A stretch of 14,474 bases of DNA from an uncultured Treponema sp. (GCA_937923945.1 CALDWC010000049.1:1-14474); one strand, 5' to 3'. Positions 6,030 through 13,805 are shown, numbered from the stretch's first letter. Numbers and translations are program-made. The notes: a model not told the origin generated them from the sequence alone.

Positions 6030-6692
6030 ATGGATATTTTTGATATTATAGGACCGGTGATGGTCGGACCTTCCAGTTCGCACACTGCGGGTGCCGCCCG
6101 AATCGGCTATGTCGCGTTTCGGCTTTTAGGCGAAAAACCGGTTGAAGCCCGCATTTTATTGCACGGCTCGTTTGCGCGAACAGGATTGGGACACGGGACA
6201 AACCGTGCGTTGGTTGCAGGTATTTTGGGAATGCAGCCCGATGATGAGCGCTTGAAAGATAGCTTGGAAATAGCCGAAGCGGAAAATCTCAAAGTTACGT
6301 TCGGCGAAGTTGAATTGGATAATGCACATCCGAACACCGCCGTTATTTATCTCACCGGAGAATCGGGTAAAAAAAAGATGATCGAAGCGTCTTCCGTCGG
6401 AGGCGGAAACATTGAGATTACCAAAATTGACGGACATCAAATTTCGATTTCAGGACGGGCGCCGACTATCGTGGTAACCCACAAAGATGTACCCGGAACG
6501 ATTTCCAATATTACGCGGACAACCGGACAAACCGGCTACAACATATTCCAAATAAACATCGGACGGGATAAGCGCGGCGGAACGGCGATTATGACTTTGG
6601 AATTGGATGGTAACTATGTCATGCCCGGTTTAAAGGATATTCTTTTATCCGTTGAAAATGTTCTCGATGTTATTATTTTGCAACCGTATTAA
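6030..6692 (+). CDS. sdaAB: L-serine dehydratase, iron-sulfur type, beta subunit
   Basis: This is the beta subunit of the two-polypeptide [4Fe-4S] serine dehydratase, which converts L-serine to pyruvate and ammonia. The 220-residue length is typical. The N-terminal motif GPVMVGPSSSHTAGAARIG (residues 8-26) is diagnostic, followed by HGSFARTGLGHGTNRA and AHPNTAVI. From about residue 145 an ACT domain begins (TIVVTHKDVPGTISNI), a fold used in amino-acid binding and subunit contacts. GAGGGAG at 6012-6018 serves as ribosome binding site, slightly far (11 bases) from the ATG. sdaAA follows after 93 bases, and that gap contains a hairpin. In an amino-acid fermenter the pyruvate feeds substrate-level phosphorylation. 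Confidence 0.95.
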   Translation: MDIFDIIGPVMVGPSSSHTAGAARIGYVAFRLLGEKPVEARILLHGSFARTGLGHGTNRALVAGILGMQPDDERLKDSLEIAEAENLKVTFGEVELDNAHPNTAVIYLTGESGKKKMIEASSVGGGNIEITKIDGHQISISGRAPTIVVTHKDVPGTISNITRTTGQTGYNIFQINIGRDKRGGTAIMTLELDGNYVMPGLKDILLSVENVLDVIILQPY

Positions 6693-6702
6693 AAGGCTCC
6701 CT

Positions 6703-6750
6703 TAAGAAAACGCTGGTAAATGCGATAAGCCTTTAATCAGTGTTTCCTTA
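6703..6750 (+). other. Intercistronic hairpin between sdaAB and sdaAA
   Basis: AAGAAAACGCTG (6704-6715) pairs with CAGTGTTTCCTT (6738-6749) with one mismatch and one G-T pair, and T6703-A6750 extends it. A competing pairing, AAAGGCT (6692-6698) with AGCCTTT (6728-6734), uses the loop, so the two structures exclude each other. A T/A-rich tract (TATATCTTAATTTT) follows. It could be a partial terminator, a processing site or an attenuator. Confidence 0.45.
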
Positions 6751-6785
6751 TATCTTAATTTTGTAAATGGCAGTGAGGAGATTGT

Positions 6786-7706
6786 ATGATTAGCAGTTTT
6801 GAAGAATTACGGACAACCGCAAATAAACGCGGCTTAAAAATTTCGGATATTGCGCTTGCGGAGCAGATTGCCGACTCGGAAGTAACCGAGGAGGGAGCGC
6901 TCGCAAAAATGGCGGTTGCGCTCGATACGATGTTGGATTCCATTTCCAACGGTTGTCGTCCCGATATCAAATCGGTGAGCGGTTTAACCGGCGGCAACGC
7001 ATATAAAATGCAAGTGCAAATTGATAAGGGAAAAACCGTGATGGGACCGCTTATTTCCAATGCGATTAAAATGGCGCTGGCGGTTGCGGAAACTAATGCG
7101 GCAATGGGAAAAATCGTTGCCGCGCCGACGGCAGGTTCGTGCGGTATTTTACCGGGAGCGCTTGGTGCGTTGATTCAAGAGCGCGGCGTTTCAAAAGAAG
7201 CCGCCGTTAAAGCTCTTTTTACCGCCGGCGAAGTCGGCTTGATTATTGCGAATAATGCAAGTATTTCCGGCGCAGAAGGCGGCTGTCAAGCGGAGTGCGG
7301 AACGGCGTCCGCGATGGCGGCTGCCGCCATTGTGGAACTTTCCGGCGGTTCGGTTGATATGTGCATCAATGCCGTTGCAATTACGATTAAGTGCATTCTC
7401 GGTTTGGTTTGCGATCCGGTTGCGGGTTTAGTTGAAGTTCCCTGCGTGAAGCGGAACGCTTCCGGGGTTACGCTTGCGTTTACCGCTGCGGAAATGGCGC
7501 TCGCCGGTATTACTTCGGTTATTCCGGCTGACGAAGTGGTGCATGTGATGAAAAGGGTAGGGCAGTCGCTTCCGGCATCGCTTCGCGAAACGGCGGAGGG
7601 CGGACTTGCCGCAACGCAAACGGGTAAGCAGCTCCACACGGATATTTTCAAAAAACTTTCCGCTCGTCATGCGTGCCGTATGTGCAATAATTGTAAAAGC
7701 AACTAA
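6786..7706 (+). CDS. sdaAA: L-serine dehydratase, iron-sulfur type, alpha subunit
   Basis: This is the catalytic alpha subunit, 306 residues (usual about 300), carrying the [4Fe-4S] cluster that binds serine. Three cysteines, C167 (GAEGGCQAE), C209 (LVCDPVAG) and C220 (VEVPC), have spacings of 42 and 11. I recall the same spacing for the cluster ligands of the characterised Legionella enzyme (C343, C385, C396). The AAPTAGSCGI motif (112-121) is also present. The C-terminus ends in three close cysteines (C297, C300, C303; CRMCNNC). In the Legionella enzyme a C-terminal cysteine caps the fourth iron, so this tail may do the same (inference). GAGGAG lies five bases before the ATG. It is the last gene of the operon, closed by a strong terminator. 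Confidence 0.95.
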   Translation: MISSFEELRTTANKRGLKISDIALAEQIADSEVTEEGALAKMAVALDTMLDSISNGCRPDIKSVSGLTGGNAYKMQVQIDKGKTVMGPLISNAIKMALAVAETNAAMGKIVAAPTAGSCGILPGALGALIQERGVSKEAAVKALFTAGEVGLIIANNASISGAEGGCQAECGTASAMAAAAIVELSGGSVDMCINAVAITIKCILGLVCDPVAGLVEVPCVKRNASGVTLAFTAAEMALAGITSVIPADEVVHVMKRVGQSLPASLRETAEGGLAATQTGKQLHTDIFKKLSARHACRMCNNCKSN

Positions 7707-7718
7707 ATTGTGGACAAT

Positions 7719-7762
7719 AAGCGGCAACCGAAAATTGATGTTCCTGGTTGCCGTTTGTTTTT
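7719..7762 (+). terminator. Intrinsic terminator after sdaAA
   Basis: CGGCAACC (7722-7729) pairs perfectly with GGTTGCCG (7746-7753). A G-T and two A-T pairs (7719-7721 with 7754-7756) extend the stem to 11 bp, followed by TTTGTTTTT. Confidence 0.9.
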
Positions 7763-7906
7763 AGTTAATTGCCACGGATTTGGTAAAATCTTGCTGATTT
7801 TCCCTAATTATTTAAATGCAAATTCCGCAAAACCGGTCGGTGAAAAGTTTACCGCAATTTATGAGCTTTCGGAAAAAGTAAAAAGACGTACTGACGCAAG
7901 AATGCA

Positions 7907-7954
7907 GAAATAGAAAAACGGAAGCCGGATGATTTAACCCATGTGATACCGGCT
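7907..7954 (-). terminator. Probable terminator of the adenosine-deaminase-like gene
   Basis: On the minus strand AGCCGG (7954-7949) and CCGGCT (7928-7923) form a stem extended by two more pairs past a one-base bulge. After four bases comes a T-rich tail (GTTTTTCTATTTC on the minus strand). It lies about 50 bases past the stop codon at 8007. The remaining gap to the left, 7763-7906, shows nothing I can name. Confidence 0.55.
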
Positions 7955-8006
7955 CATAAACAAAATGGCGTCGGAGGCGATGCAAATCAACAACAAAAGC
8001 CGATTA

Positions 8007-8906
8007 TCAGCGCACCGCAAGTAGCATCTCGCCCTCGTCTTCCGTGAGCGTTCCCGCCTGAATTAAATCATAAATTTGCTGTCCGATACCGCGGTTAAAA
8101 AAGAACAAGTCGTCGGTTCCCAACGCGACGGAAACACCGGCATGCAACATTTTTTTAATCGGGTGGGTTTTCAAACTTTTAACGGCGCTGAGCATCACAT
8201 TACTTTGGGGACAAATATTACAACGGATGTTATGTTTTGCTAAAAAGTCCAACGCTTTTTTACTCGATGCAGCGCCGATACCGTGCTGTACTTCGTCCAA
8301 GCGGTACATTTTTACAACATCAATAACGGACTGTGCATCGGAAAATTCACCGACATGCCCCTTTTTTTTTATTCCATATTTTTCCGCTAATTCAAAAATA
8401 AAAGAAAGATCATCAAGCGTTTCAAAAATTTCCGGTCCGTAAATATCTAAACTTTTGAACACACCGCTAGCGAGCATCGGCTGACACCATTTTTTGAGAA
8501 ATGTAATGTCGGCTGTTTTCGGGATTCCCAGTTCCGGTGCAAATTCCATAAAAGAAGCTTGTTCTTTTACCAAATCGGAAATATACTGTAAAAAATTATC
8601 CAAGTTATATTCAAACTGTTTGATAAAACCGACATCAATGGATGCTTCCATTTTTACGATATTATCCAGCCGCGCTTCCTCAAATGCCATCGCAAAAAGC
8701 GCTTTTATATCATCTGCGGTTTTACTGCGAGGACGGGTATACGATTCAATAATTTCGTGCATTTCGTTCAACCCATTCAACTTCCGCGGAAAATCGGGAA
8801 TTTCAAAATTTGCCCATTTTTTGTAACGGTTATAGCGCATACTTAAATTTAAGTGTGCATGTAAGTCGGCTTTCGGTTGTTTTTCATAATAACTAATGTC
8901 TTTCAT
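8007..8906 (-). CDS. Adenosine deaminase-like amidohydrolase, divergent and short
   Basis: This belongs to the adenosine/AMP deaminase branch of the zinc amidohydrolases. The metal and catalytic set is complete: H16 and H18 (DLHAHLN), H184 and E187 (GHVGE), H208 (VQHGIG), D265 and D266 (GTDD). The spacings H184-E187 (3), E187-H208 (21) and H208-D265 (57) equal those of mammalian adenosine deaminase (H214, E217, H238, D295). Two things are odd. The usual HLDG motif reads HLNLS, replacing the aspartate and glycine next to the nucleoside pocket. The 299-residue chain ends only 34 residues after D265, against about 57 in mouse ADA. The substrate may therefore not be plain adenosine, and I withhold a gene symbol. 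The ribosome binding site is weak (AAGAAG). It is transcribed divergently from rluD. Confidence 0.8.
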   Translation of the reverse strand: MKDISYYEKQPKADLHAHLNLSMRYNRYKKWANFEIPDFPRKLNGLNEMHEIIESYTRPRSKTADDIKALFAMAFEEARLDNIVKMEASIDVGFIKQFEYNLDNFLQYISDLVKEQASFMEFAPELGIPKTADITFLKKWCQPMLASGVFKSLDIYGPEIFETLDDLSFIFELAEKYGIKKKGHVGEFSDAQSVIDVVKMYRLDEVQHGIGAASSKKALDFLAKHNIRCNICPQSNVMLSAVKSLKTHPIKKMLHAGVSVALGTDDLFFFNRGIGQQIYDLIQAGTLTEDEGEMLLAVR

Positions 8907-8966
8907 AAACGCTTCTTTTTATCGGAAAAATGTTCCATTGTGATATGTTTTTCAGCATATCCTTAC

Positions 8967-8995
8967 AGTCTAGCATTTTTTCACTTTTTTTGCAA
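8967..8995 (-). promoter_or_regulatory. Predicted promoter of the adenosine-deaminase-like gene
   Basis: On the minus strand TTGCAA (8990-8995) and TAGACT (8967-8972) are 17 bp apart, with TGC just before the -10 box (extended -10). Transcription should start near 8960. A small inverted repeat GATATG/CATATC (8942-8947/8956-8961) would put a hairpin at the very 5' end of the mRNA. Confidence 0.65.
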
Positions 8996-9092
8996 CTAAA
9001 AACTGATAAAATGCTCCGTTTATACTATCGGCTATTTGGACAAAAACTTTAACCTAAAACGCCATTTGCAGCAATGTTTTATAAAAATACTG

Positions 9093-9132
9093 CCACAAAC
9101 TCCTTGTGGAGAAACCTTTTTTTTGCTACACT
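9093..9132 (+). promoter_or_regulatory. Predicted promoter of rluD with a dyad at the -35 box
   Basis: TTGTGG (9104-9109) and TACACT (9127-9132) are 17 bp apart, with TTTGC before the -10 (extended -10). The -35 box forms the right arm of an inverted repeat CCACAA-N5-TTGTGG (9093-9098/9104-9109). Start of transcription near 9139 would give a leader of about 65 nt. Bases 8996-9092, between the two divergent promoters, show nothing else I can name. Confidence 0.6.
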
Positions 9133-9203
9133 ATCGCCCATGATGATTTTCGCCGTGCAATTTCGTTGTTGTTTCCCGAAAATAAGGACAAACCTAAAAC
9201 ATA

Positions 9204-10139
9204 ATGAGTAAAAAATTTTTCTGGGAAGTTTCAGGCTTGTCCGCTCCGATGCGACTCGACCTTTTTTGTGCGAAAAAGTTACAGGGCTTTACCCGCTCAC
9301 AAATTAAAACGGGGCTGGTCTTTGCCGCCGTCAACGGCAGTGAAGCAAAACTTTCAAAAAAAATATTCAACGGCGATTCGGTTGAATTGTACTACAAGCC
9401 GGCGAAACCGGAAACTATCGAACTTTTTCCGTACCCGCTACATATCGCGTACGAAGACGAAAACATCATTGTTGTTGAAAAACCGAGCGGTATGGTAACA
9501 CATCCCGCCGGCGGGCATTATACGAAAACGCTGGTAAACGCGCTTGAGCAGTACCGCCGCACGAGTTCTCCGTTCCGCGACGAGTTTTCTCGCACTTCAC
9601 TTGATTTTACCGAAGCGAGTAGCCGCCGCGGCATTGTGCACCGCTTGGACAAGGATACGTCCGGGTTGATTCTTACCGTGCGGAATCAAGCGGCTCAAAA
9701 TTTTTACATTCACGCGTTTAAAACACATTCAGTTAAAAAATATTACCTTGCGATTTTGGATAAGCCGCTTGAAAAAACGAGCAGCTTGATAAAAACCGGT
9801 ATCGTGCGTTCGAAAAAGAATCGCCAAAAATTTATTGCAACGAGAGATTGCACCAAAGGAAAAATTGCGGTGAGCCGCTATAAAGTTTTAAAACGGTTTA
9901 AAAATTTTTCGCTCGTTCTGTTTCAAATTTATACGGGACGAACGCATCAGATTCGGGTGCATGCGAAATTTTTGCATTCGGGTATTGTCGGCGATCCGCT
10001 CTATAACCGAGATAAAAAAAATCCGCTCATGCTTCACGCAATCCGGATTTCGTTTATGATGCAGGACGGCAAAAGCCTGACGCTGCAAACAAAAGTGCCG
10101 AAACGTTTTATCGCTTTTTATCGGGCAAACCGCGAATAA
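9204..10139 (+). CDS. rluD: RluA/RluD-family 23S rRNA pseudouridine synthase
   Basis: This enzyme isomerises uridine to pseudouridine in RNA; RluD acts on helix 69 of 23S rRNA, but the exact target among RluA/C/D paralogues cannot be fixed from sequence alone. The 311-residue product has an N-terminal S4 RNA-binding domain (about 16-65, MRLDLFCAKKLQGFTRSQI), then the catalytic domain with the motif GIVHRLDKDTSGL. D149 of HRLD is the catalytic aspartate. GRTHQIRVH further on is also characteristic. A serine-rich insert (about 119-142) precedes the catalytic loop. The start is fixed by an in-frame stop at 9195-9197. AAGGA (9184-9188) is rather far (15 bases) from the ATG, so translation may be weak. 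It converges on mfd with a 21-base gap. Confidence 0.88.
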   Translation: MSKKFFWEVSGLSAPMRLDLFCAKKLQGFTRSQIKTGLVFAAVNGSEAKLSKKIFNGDSVELYYKPAKPETIELFPYPLHIAYEDENIIVVEKPSGMVTHPAGGHYTKTLVNALEQYRRTSSPFRDEFSRTSLDFTEASSRRGIVHRLDKDTSGLILTVRNQAAQNFYIHAFKTHSVKKYYLAILDKPLEKTSSLIKTGIVRSKKNRQKFIATRDCTKGKIAVSRYKVLKRFKNFSLVLFQIYTGRTHQIRVHAKFLHSGIVGDPLYNRDKKNPLMLHAIRISFMMQDGKSLTLQTKVPKRFIAFYRANRE

Positions 10140-10141
10140 CC

Positions 10142-10163
10142 TGAAAACAGCGCCTGTTTTTCA
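10142..10163. terminator. Small bidirectional terminator-like hairpin between rluD and mfd
   Basis: AAAACAG (10144-10150) and CTGTTTT (10154-10160) flank the three-base loop CGC. Each strand carries a T-rich right arm, so it can serve both converging genes. It overlaps the mfd stop codon (10161-10163). The stem is short, hence moderate confidence. Confidence 0.5.
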
Positions 10164-13100
10164 CAATAACTGACCGAGCTGCTCTTTGATGAATTCGCTT
10201 TTTTCTTTTAAGCCGATCGCGCCGGTTGCTAAAATAACGATGTTCGGGCGCTGTGCATCAAGGCGGATTTTTCCGTTCGAATGTTGAATAATCTTTAAAA
10301 GTTTATCGATTGAAATTTTCGTTACTTGGGAAAATTCAACGAAAGCTTGTCCGTTTTTTTCTTTTAAACTTAACACAAAAAGCTTTTTACAAATAATTTT
10401 GATTTCCGCAAGGGCGAGTAAACTTTCCACTTCGAGCGGAGGAGGTCCGAAGCGGTCGCTCAAATTTGCAACAAGCGTATCGAAATCCGCTTCGGTTCTC
10501 ACTCCTGCAATCTTTTTGTAAATTTCCATTTTTGTGTCTTCCGATTTGATATACGTGTCGGGAATAAATCCGGTGTATTCAAGTTCAATCACGGTTTCGG
10601 TTTCGGGTACATAATTTTTATTTTCAAGTTCACGAATCGCAACATCAAGTAAATGCAAATACAAATCGAAACCAACCGAATAAATATTTCCCGACTGCTG
10701 TCTTCCCAGTAAATTTCCGACACCGCGGATTTCCATATCTTTCATTGCGATTTTAAAACCGGAGCCGAGCTCGGTAAAGTCGGAAATTGTTTGTAGACGC
10801 TTCACGCTCACTTCGGATAACACTTTTCCTTGCGGATACAGTAAATACGCAAATGCATTTTTGTCGGAGCGTCCGACCCGTCCCCGCAGCTGATACAGTT
10901 GAGACACTCCGTACATATCGGCTCTGTCAATGATAATCGTATTCGCATTCGGAATATCGATACCGTTTTCGATAATCGTTGTGCAGATTAAAACTTGGAA
11001 ACCGCCGGCATTAAATCGGGTAAAAATTTCTTCGATTTCATCGCTTGACATTTGACCGTGGGCAGTTTCGAACATCACTTCCGGCAATGCTTTTTGCAGC
11101 ATGTAGCGGGTTTCCTCCAAGCTCTCAATGCGGTTATGCAAATAGAACACTTGTCCGCCGCGCTCAATTTCATTGCGGATTGCTTTTGCAACAAGTTCCA
11201 AATCAAATTCGTGGATAGAAGTTTCAACCGGTTTTCGATTTTGCGGCGGTGTTGTAATTAAACTCATCTTGCGGATTTTCAAAAGCGACATATGAAGCGT
11301 CCGCGGAATCGGGGTCGCGCTCATCGAGAGGCAGTCAACATTGTTTCGCATTTTTTTCAGCCGCTCTTTATCCTTCACACCGAATCGCTGTTCTTCATCA
11401 ATGATCATTAACCCGAGATCTTTAAACTTTACATCCTTTTGGATAATTCGGTGTGTGCCGACCAATATATCGATTTTACCGATGAGCAAATCATCCAAAA
11501 TTTTTTTCTGTTCACCGCGGGGCACAAACCGAGAAAGACGTGCAATTTTAATCGGGAAATTTTTAAATCGTTCCAGCATCGTTTGATAATGCTGCTCCGC
11601 TAAAATCGTGGTCGGCGCTAAAAACGCCGTTTGTTTTCCCGCCATGCTCGCTTTAAAACACGCTCGCATTGCAACTTCGGTTTTGCCGTATCCAACATCA
11701 CCGCACACGAGCCGATCCATCGGTTCCGGCGATTCCATATCCGCTTTTACTTCACTGATACAGGTGAGCTGATCTTCCGTTTCTTCGTAGGGAAACGCTG
11801 CTTCAAACGCAAGTTGCCATTCGTCATCGGGCGGAAAGGCAAAACCGGTTGACGTTTTCCGCTTCGAATACAGTTCCAGCAATTTTGCCGCCAAGTCTTC
11901 GACCGATTTTTTTACTTTTGATTTTCTCGCTTCCCATGACTTTGAGCCGATAGTGTCAAGCCGCGGCGCTTCGCCTTCATTACCCAAATATTTTTGCACC
12001 AAGTCTGCTTGCTCAATCGGAATAAAAATACGCTCTTCATTTGCGTACAAAAGCTCAATATAATCGCGTTCGGTTCCCATCGCGTTGACGCGCTCAATGC
12101 CGCGAAACTGCCCAATCCCATAATTGACGTGAACCACATAATCACCGACGGAAAGATCGACGAATACATCAATTACCGAACTGCGCGTTTGTTTGAGCGA
12201 TTTCGGAATACGCCTTCTTCTTCCGAAAATTTCATTTTCATTGATGACGGCAATTTTTAAATCTTCGATTGAAAAACCCGATGAAATTCTGTACGGCAAA
12301 ATTTCGATTTCAAAATCGGGGAGAAAACTTTTTATGCGCACCGCCTGATGGTCGCTTTCGGCAAAAATAAACACGCTCCAATTATTGTCTACTAAACCTT
12401 GCAGTGTTTCTTTCAAGTAAATAATATTGCCAAAAAAACTTTTGGGTTCTTCAACGGTAAAGCGGAAATTACTTTTAAGCGGTGCATTCGTTTTTTCACC
12501 GCTGCCGCTTGCGCTGCCTTGCGTCGATTCATTTTCGGAAAAACTTTTTAAATAAATTTTGCGCACGCCGGTGCTTGTTTCCGTTTCCAGTTGTTCAAAG
12601 TTAAAAACGAAATGAGCGGGTTTTGGAAGCGGCAGAAAAAACTTTTTGTCGGTATAAAACTCATTTGATGCGGTCGCTTTTTTGTAAAGACTTTCATACT
12701 CGCGAGCAATCACTTCGCTCGCATTTTTCATACGCGTATATTCGCTGAAAATAACCACCGAGTTTTCCGAAAGATAATCCAGCACCGAATATTTTTTTTC
12801 AAAACATAAGGGGAAAAATAATTCTTCGTTTTCAAATGTTTTCGTTTCGGCAACTATTTCAAAAAAATGCGCAAGTTGTTCCGGTGAAGTATTTTTTTCC
12901 GTAAGGTATTTTTCAAAATAGGGTAGTGTTTCAATATTTTTTTGTAAAGTTTGAACCGTGGCATCATCCCACACCACTTCTTTTGTCGGTGCAATACGGA
13001 TTTTTTTTAATTCCGTTTTTGAGTCTTGACTTAAAATATTAAATACTTTTATTTTTTCAATTTTGTCAAAATCGAATTGTACCCGAAATGCTTCATCGGG

Positions 13101-13667
13101 ATTTTCACTATACATCGGCGCAATATCAATTACTTCACCGCGAAGCGCAAACTCGCCGCGCATTGAAACTTTGCTGACACGTAAAAAGCCGAGCCGTGTC
13201 AGCTGTGCCGCCAGCTCTTCCGTATCGACGCTTTGACCGACTGCAATGCTAATGCAGTTTTCCGCAATGTATGCGGGCGGCGGAACGGCGGTAATAAACG
13301 AACGTTGCGACATAACCGTGATTTGGTTTTCATTTTCAGCGAGGTTCAAAAGGGCGTTGACGCGTTCTGCAAACACCGTACTGTTTTTTGCCAAACCGCG
13401 GTATGCGAGATTGCCCCACCACGGGAAAATGCCTGCCTCAAATCCCGCCGTTTCAATATCCGAAAGCATCGGAGAAATTTCTTTTTCAGTGGGAACAACA
13501 ACGCAGACGTGGGTTTTATTTTTTTGTAAAAAGCTTTGTAAAAAAAAACAAACGGCACCGTTGTCTAAACCGTACAGTGAAGTTTCCTGTGCACGCGCGC
13601 ATATTTTTTGTGCTTCCTGCATTTCGTTCCAAGCTGCAATTTTGTTTTTTAGTGTATCAAAAGGCAT
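10161..13667 (-). CDS. mfd: Transcription-repair coupling factor Mfd
   Basis: Mfd is a DNA translocase that pushes stalled RNA polymerase off DNA lesions and recruits UvrA. The 1168 residues match the family (about 1150). The N-terminal part is the UvrB-like module. A serine/glycine-rich stretch (about 376-392) looks like a flexible linker. The RNA polymerase-interacting domain starts near 504 (LSVGDYVVHVNYGIGQF). The motor has Walker A GDVGYGKT (656-663), DEEQ (757-760), SATPIPRT (783-790) and QLRGRVGR (926-933), and a TRCF C-terminal domain follows. No Shine-Dalgarno sequence precedes the ATG, and a TGTTATAAT promoter element lies only 7 bases upstream, suggesting a leaderless mRNA. An upstream TPR gene on the same strand ends 138 bases away. 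Confidence 0.97.
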   Translation of the reverse strand: MPFDTLKNKIAAWNEMQEAQKICARAQETSLYGLDNGAVCFFLQSFLQKNKTHVCVVVPTEKEISPMLSDIETAGFEAGIFPWWGNLAYRGLAKNSTVFAERVNALLNLAENENQITVMSQRSFITAVPPPAYIAENCISIAVGQSVDTEELAAQLTRLGFLRVSKVSMRGEFALRGEVIDIAPMYSENPDEAFRVQFDFDKIEKIKVFNILSQDSKTELKKIRIAPTKEVVWDDATVQTLQKNIETLPYFEKYLTEKNTSPEQLAHFFEIVAETKTFENEELFFPLCFEKKYSVLDYLSENSVVIFSEYTRMKNASEVIAREYESLYKKATASNEFYTDKKFFLPLPKPAHFVFNFEQLETETSTGVRKIYLKSFSENESTQGSASGSGEKTNAPLKSNFRFTVEEPKSFFGNIIYLKETLQGLVDNNWSVFIFAESDHQAVRIKSFLPDFEIEILPYRISSGFSIEDLKIAVINENEIFGRRRRIPKSLKQTRSSVIDVFVDLSVGDYVVHVNYGIGQFRGIERVNAMGTERDYIELLYANEERIFIPIEQADLVQKYLGNEGEAPRLDTIGSKSWEARKSKVKKSVEDLAAKLLELYSKRKTSTGFAFPPDDEWQLAFEAAFPYEETEDQLTCISEVKADMESPEPMDRLVCGDVGYGKTEVAMRACFKASMAGKQTAFLAPTTILAEQHYQTMLERFKNFPIKIARLSRFVPRGEQKKILDDLLIGKIDILVGTHRIIQKDVKFKDLGLMIIDEEQRFGVKDKERLKKMRNNVDCLSMSATPIPRTLHMSLLKIRKMSLITTPPQNRKPVETSIHEFDLELVAKAIRNEIERGGQVFYLHNRIESLEETRYMLQKALPEVMFETAHGQMSSDEIEEIFTRFNAGGFQVLICTTIIENGIDIPNANTIIIDRADMYGVSQLYQLRGRVGRSDKNAFAYLLYPQGKVLSEVSVKRLQTISDFTELGSGFKIAMKDMEIRGVGNLLGRQQSGNIYSVGFDLYLHLLDVAIRELENKNYVPETETVIELEYTGFIPDTYIKSEDTKMEIYKKIAGVRTEADFDTLVANLSDRFGPPPLEVESLLALAEIKIICKKLFVLSLKEKNGQAFVEFSQVTKISIDKLLKIIQHSNGKIRLDAQRPNIVILATGAIGLKEKSEFIKEQLGQLL

Positions 13668-13674
13668 GTCTTTT

Positions 13675-13703
13675 ATTATAACAATTATCGCTGAAAAATT
13701 TAA
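13675..13703 (-). promoter_or_regulatory. Predicted extended -10 promoter directly at the mfd start codon
   Basis: On the minus strand TGTTATAAT contains a perfect -10 box (13675-13680) with an extended TG. The -35 region reads TTAAAT (13698-13703) at 17 bp spacing, a weak match. Transcription would start at about 13668, essentially at the ATG (13667-13665). Confidence 0.6.
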
Positions 13704-13721
13704 GGGGATAGTTTATGATAT

Positions 13722-13761
13722 GCGATTTTTACCCGCTTCCATCCCGTCTTGAAAAAATCGC
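13722..13761. repeat. Inverted repeat between the TPR gene and mfd
   Basis: GCGATTTTT (13722-13730) and AAAAATCGC (13753-13761) are perfect 9-base arms around a 22-base loop. No proper T-run follows on the minus strand, so a terminator for the TPR gene is uncertain. Confidence 0.45.
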
Positions 13762-13805
13762 GATGCTTCTTGCTTTATCGGTGTGTTCCGTATTGATTTC
13801 CGTGT

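Noticed and set aside
7710..7913. Possible 67-codon reading frame on the plus strand after sdaAA
   Set aside because: It starts with a non-ATG codon just before the sdaAA terminator, runs through that hairpin, has no ribosome binding site and no recognisable family pattern.
7930..8009. Frameshift explaining the short C-terminus of the adenosine-deaminase-like protein
   Set aside because: The +1 frame is open for about 25 codons after the stop, but its translation is hydrophobic and does not resemble a deaminase C-terminus. The TGA is followed directly by TAA, so selenocysteine read-through is also unlikely.
9093..9124. Hairpin CCACAA/TTGTGG followed by T8 as a terminator
   Set aside because: The stem is only 6 bp, seven bases separate it from the T-run, and there is no upstream plus-strand gene to terminate. 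It fits better as promoter/operator sequence.
13246..13752. 168-codon plus-strand frame antisense to the mfd start
   Set aside because: It is the complement of well-conserved Mfd coding sequence, has no ribosome binding site, and its translation looks compositionally random.
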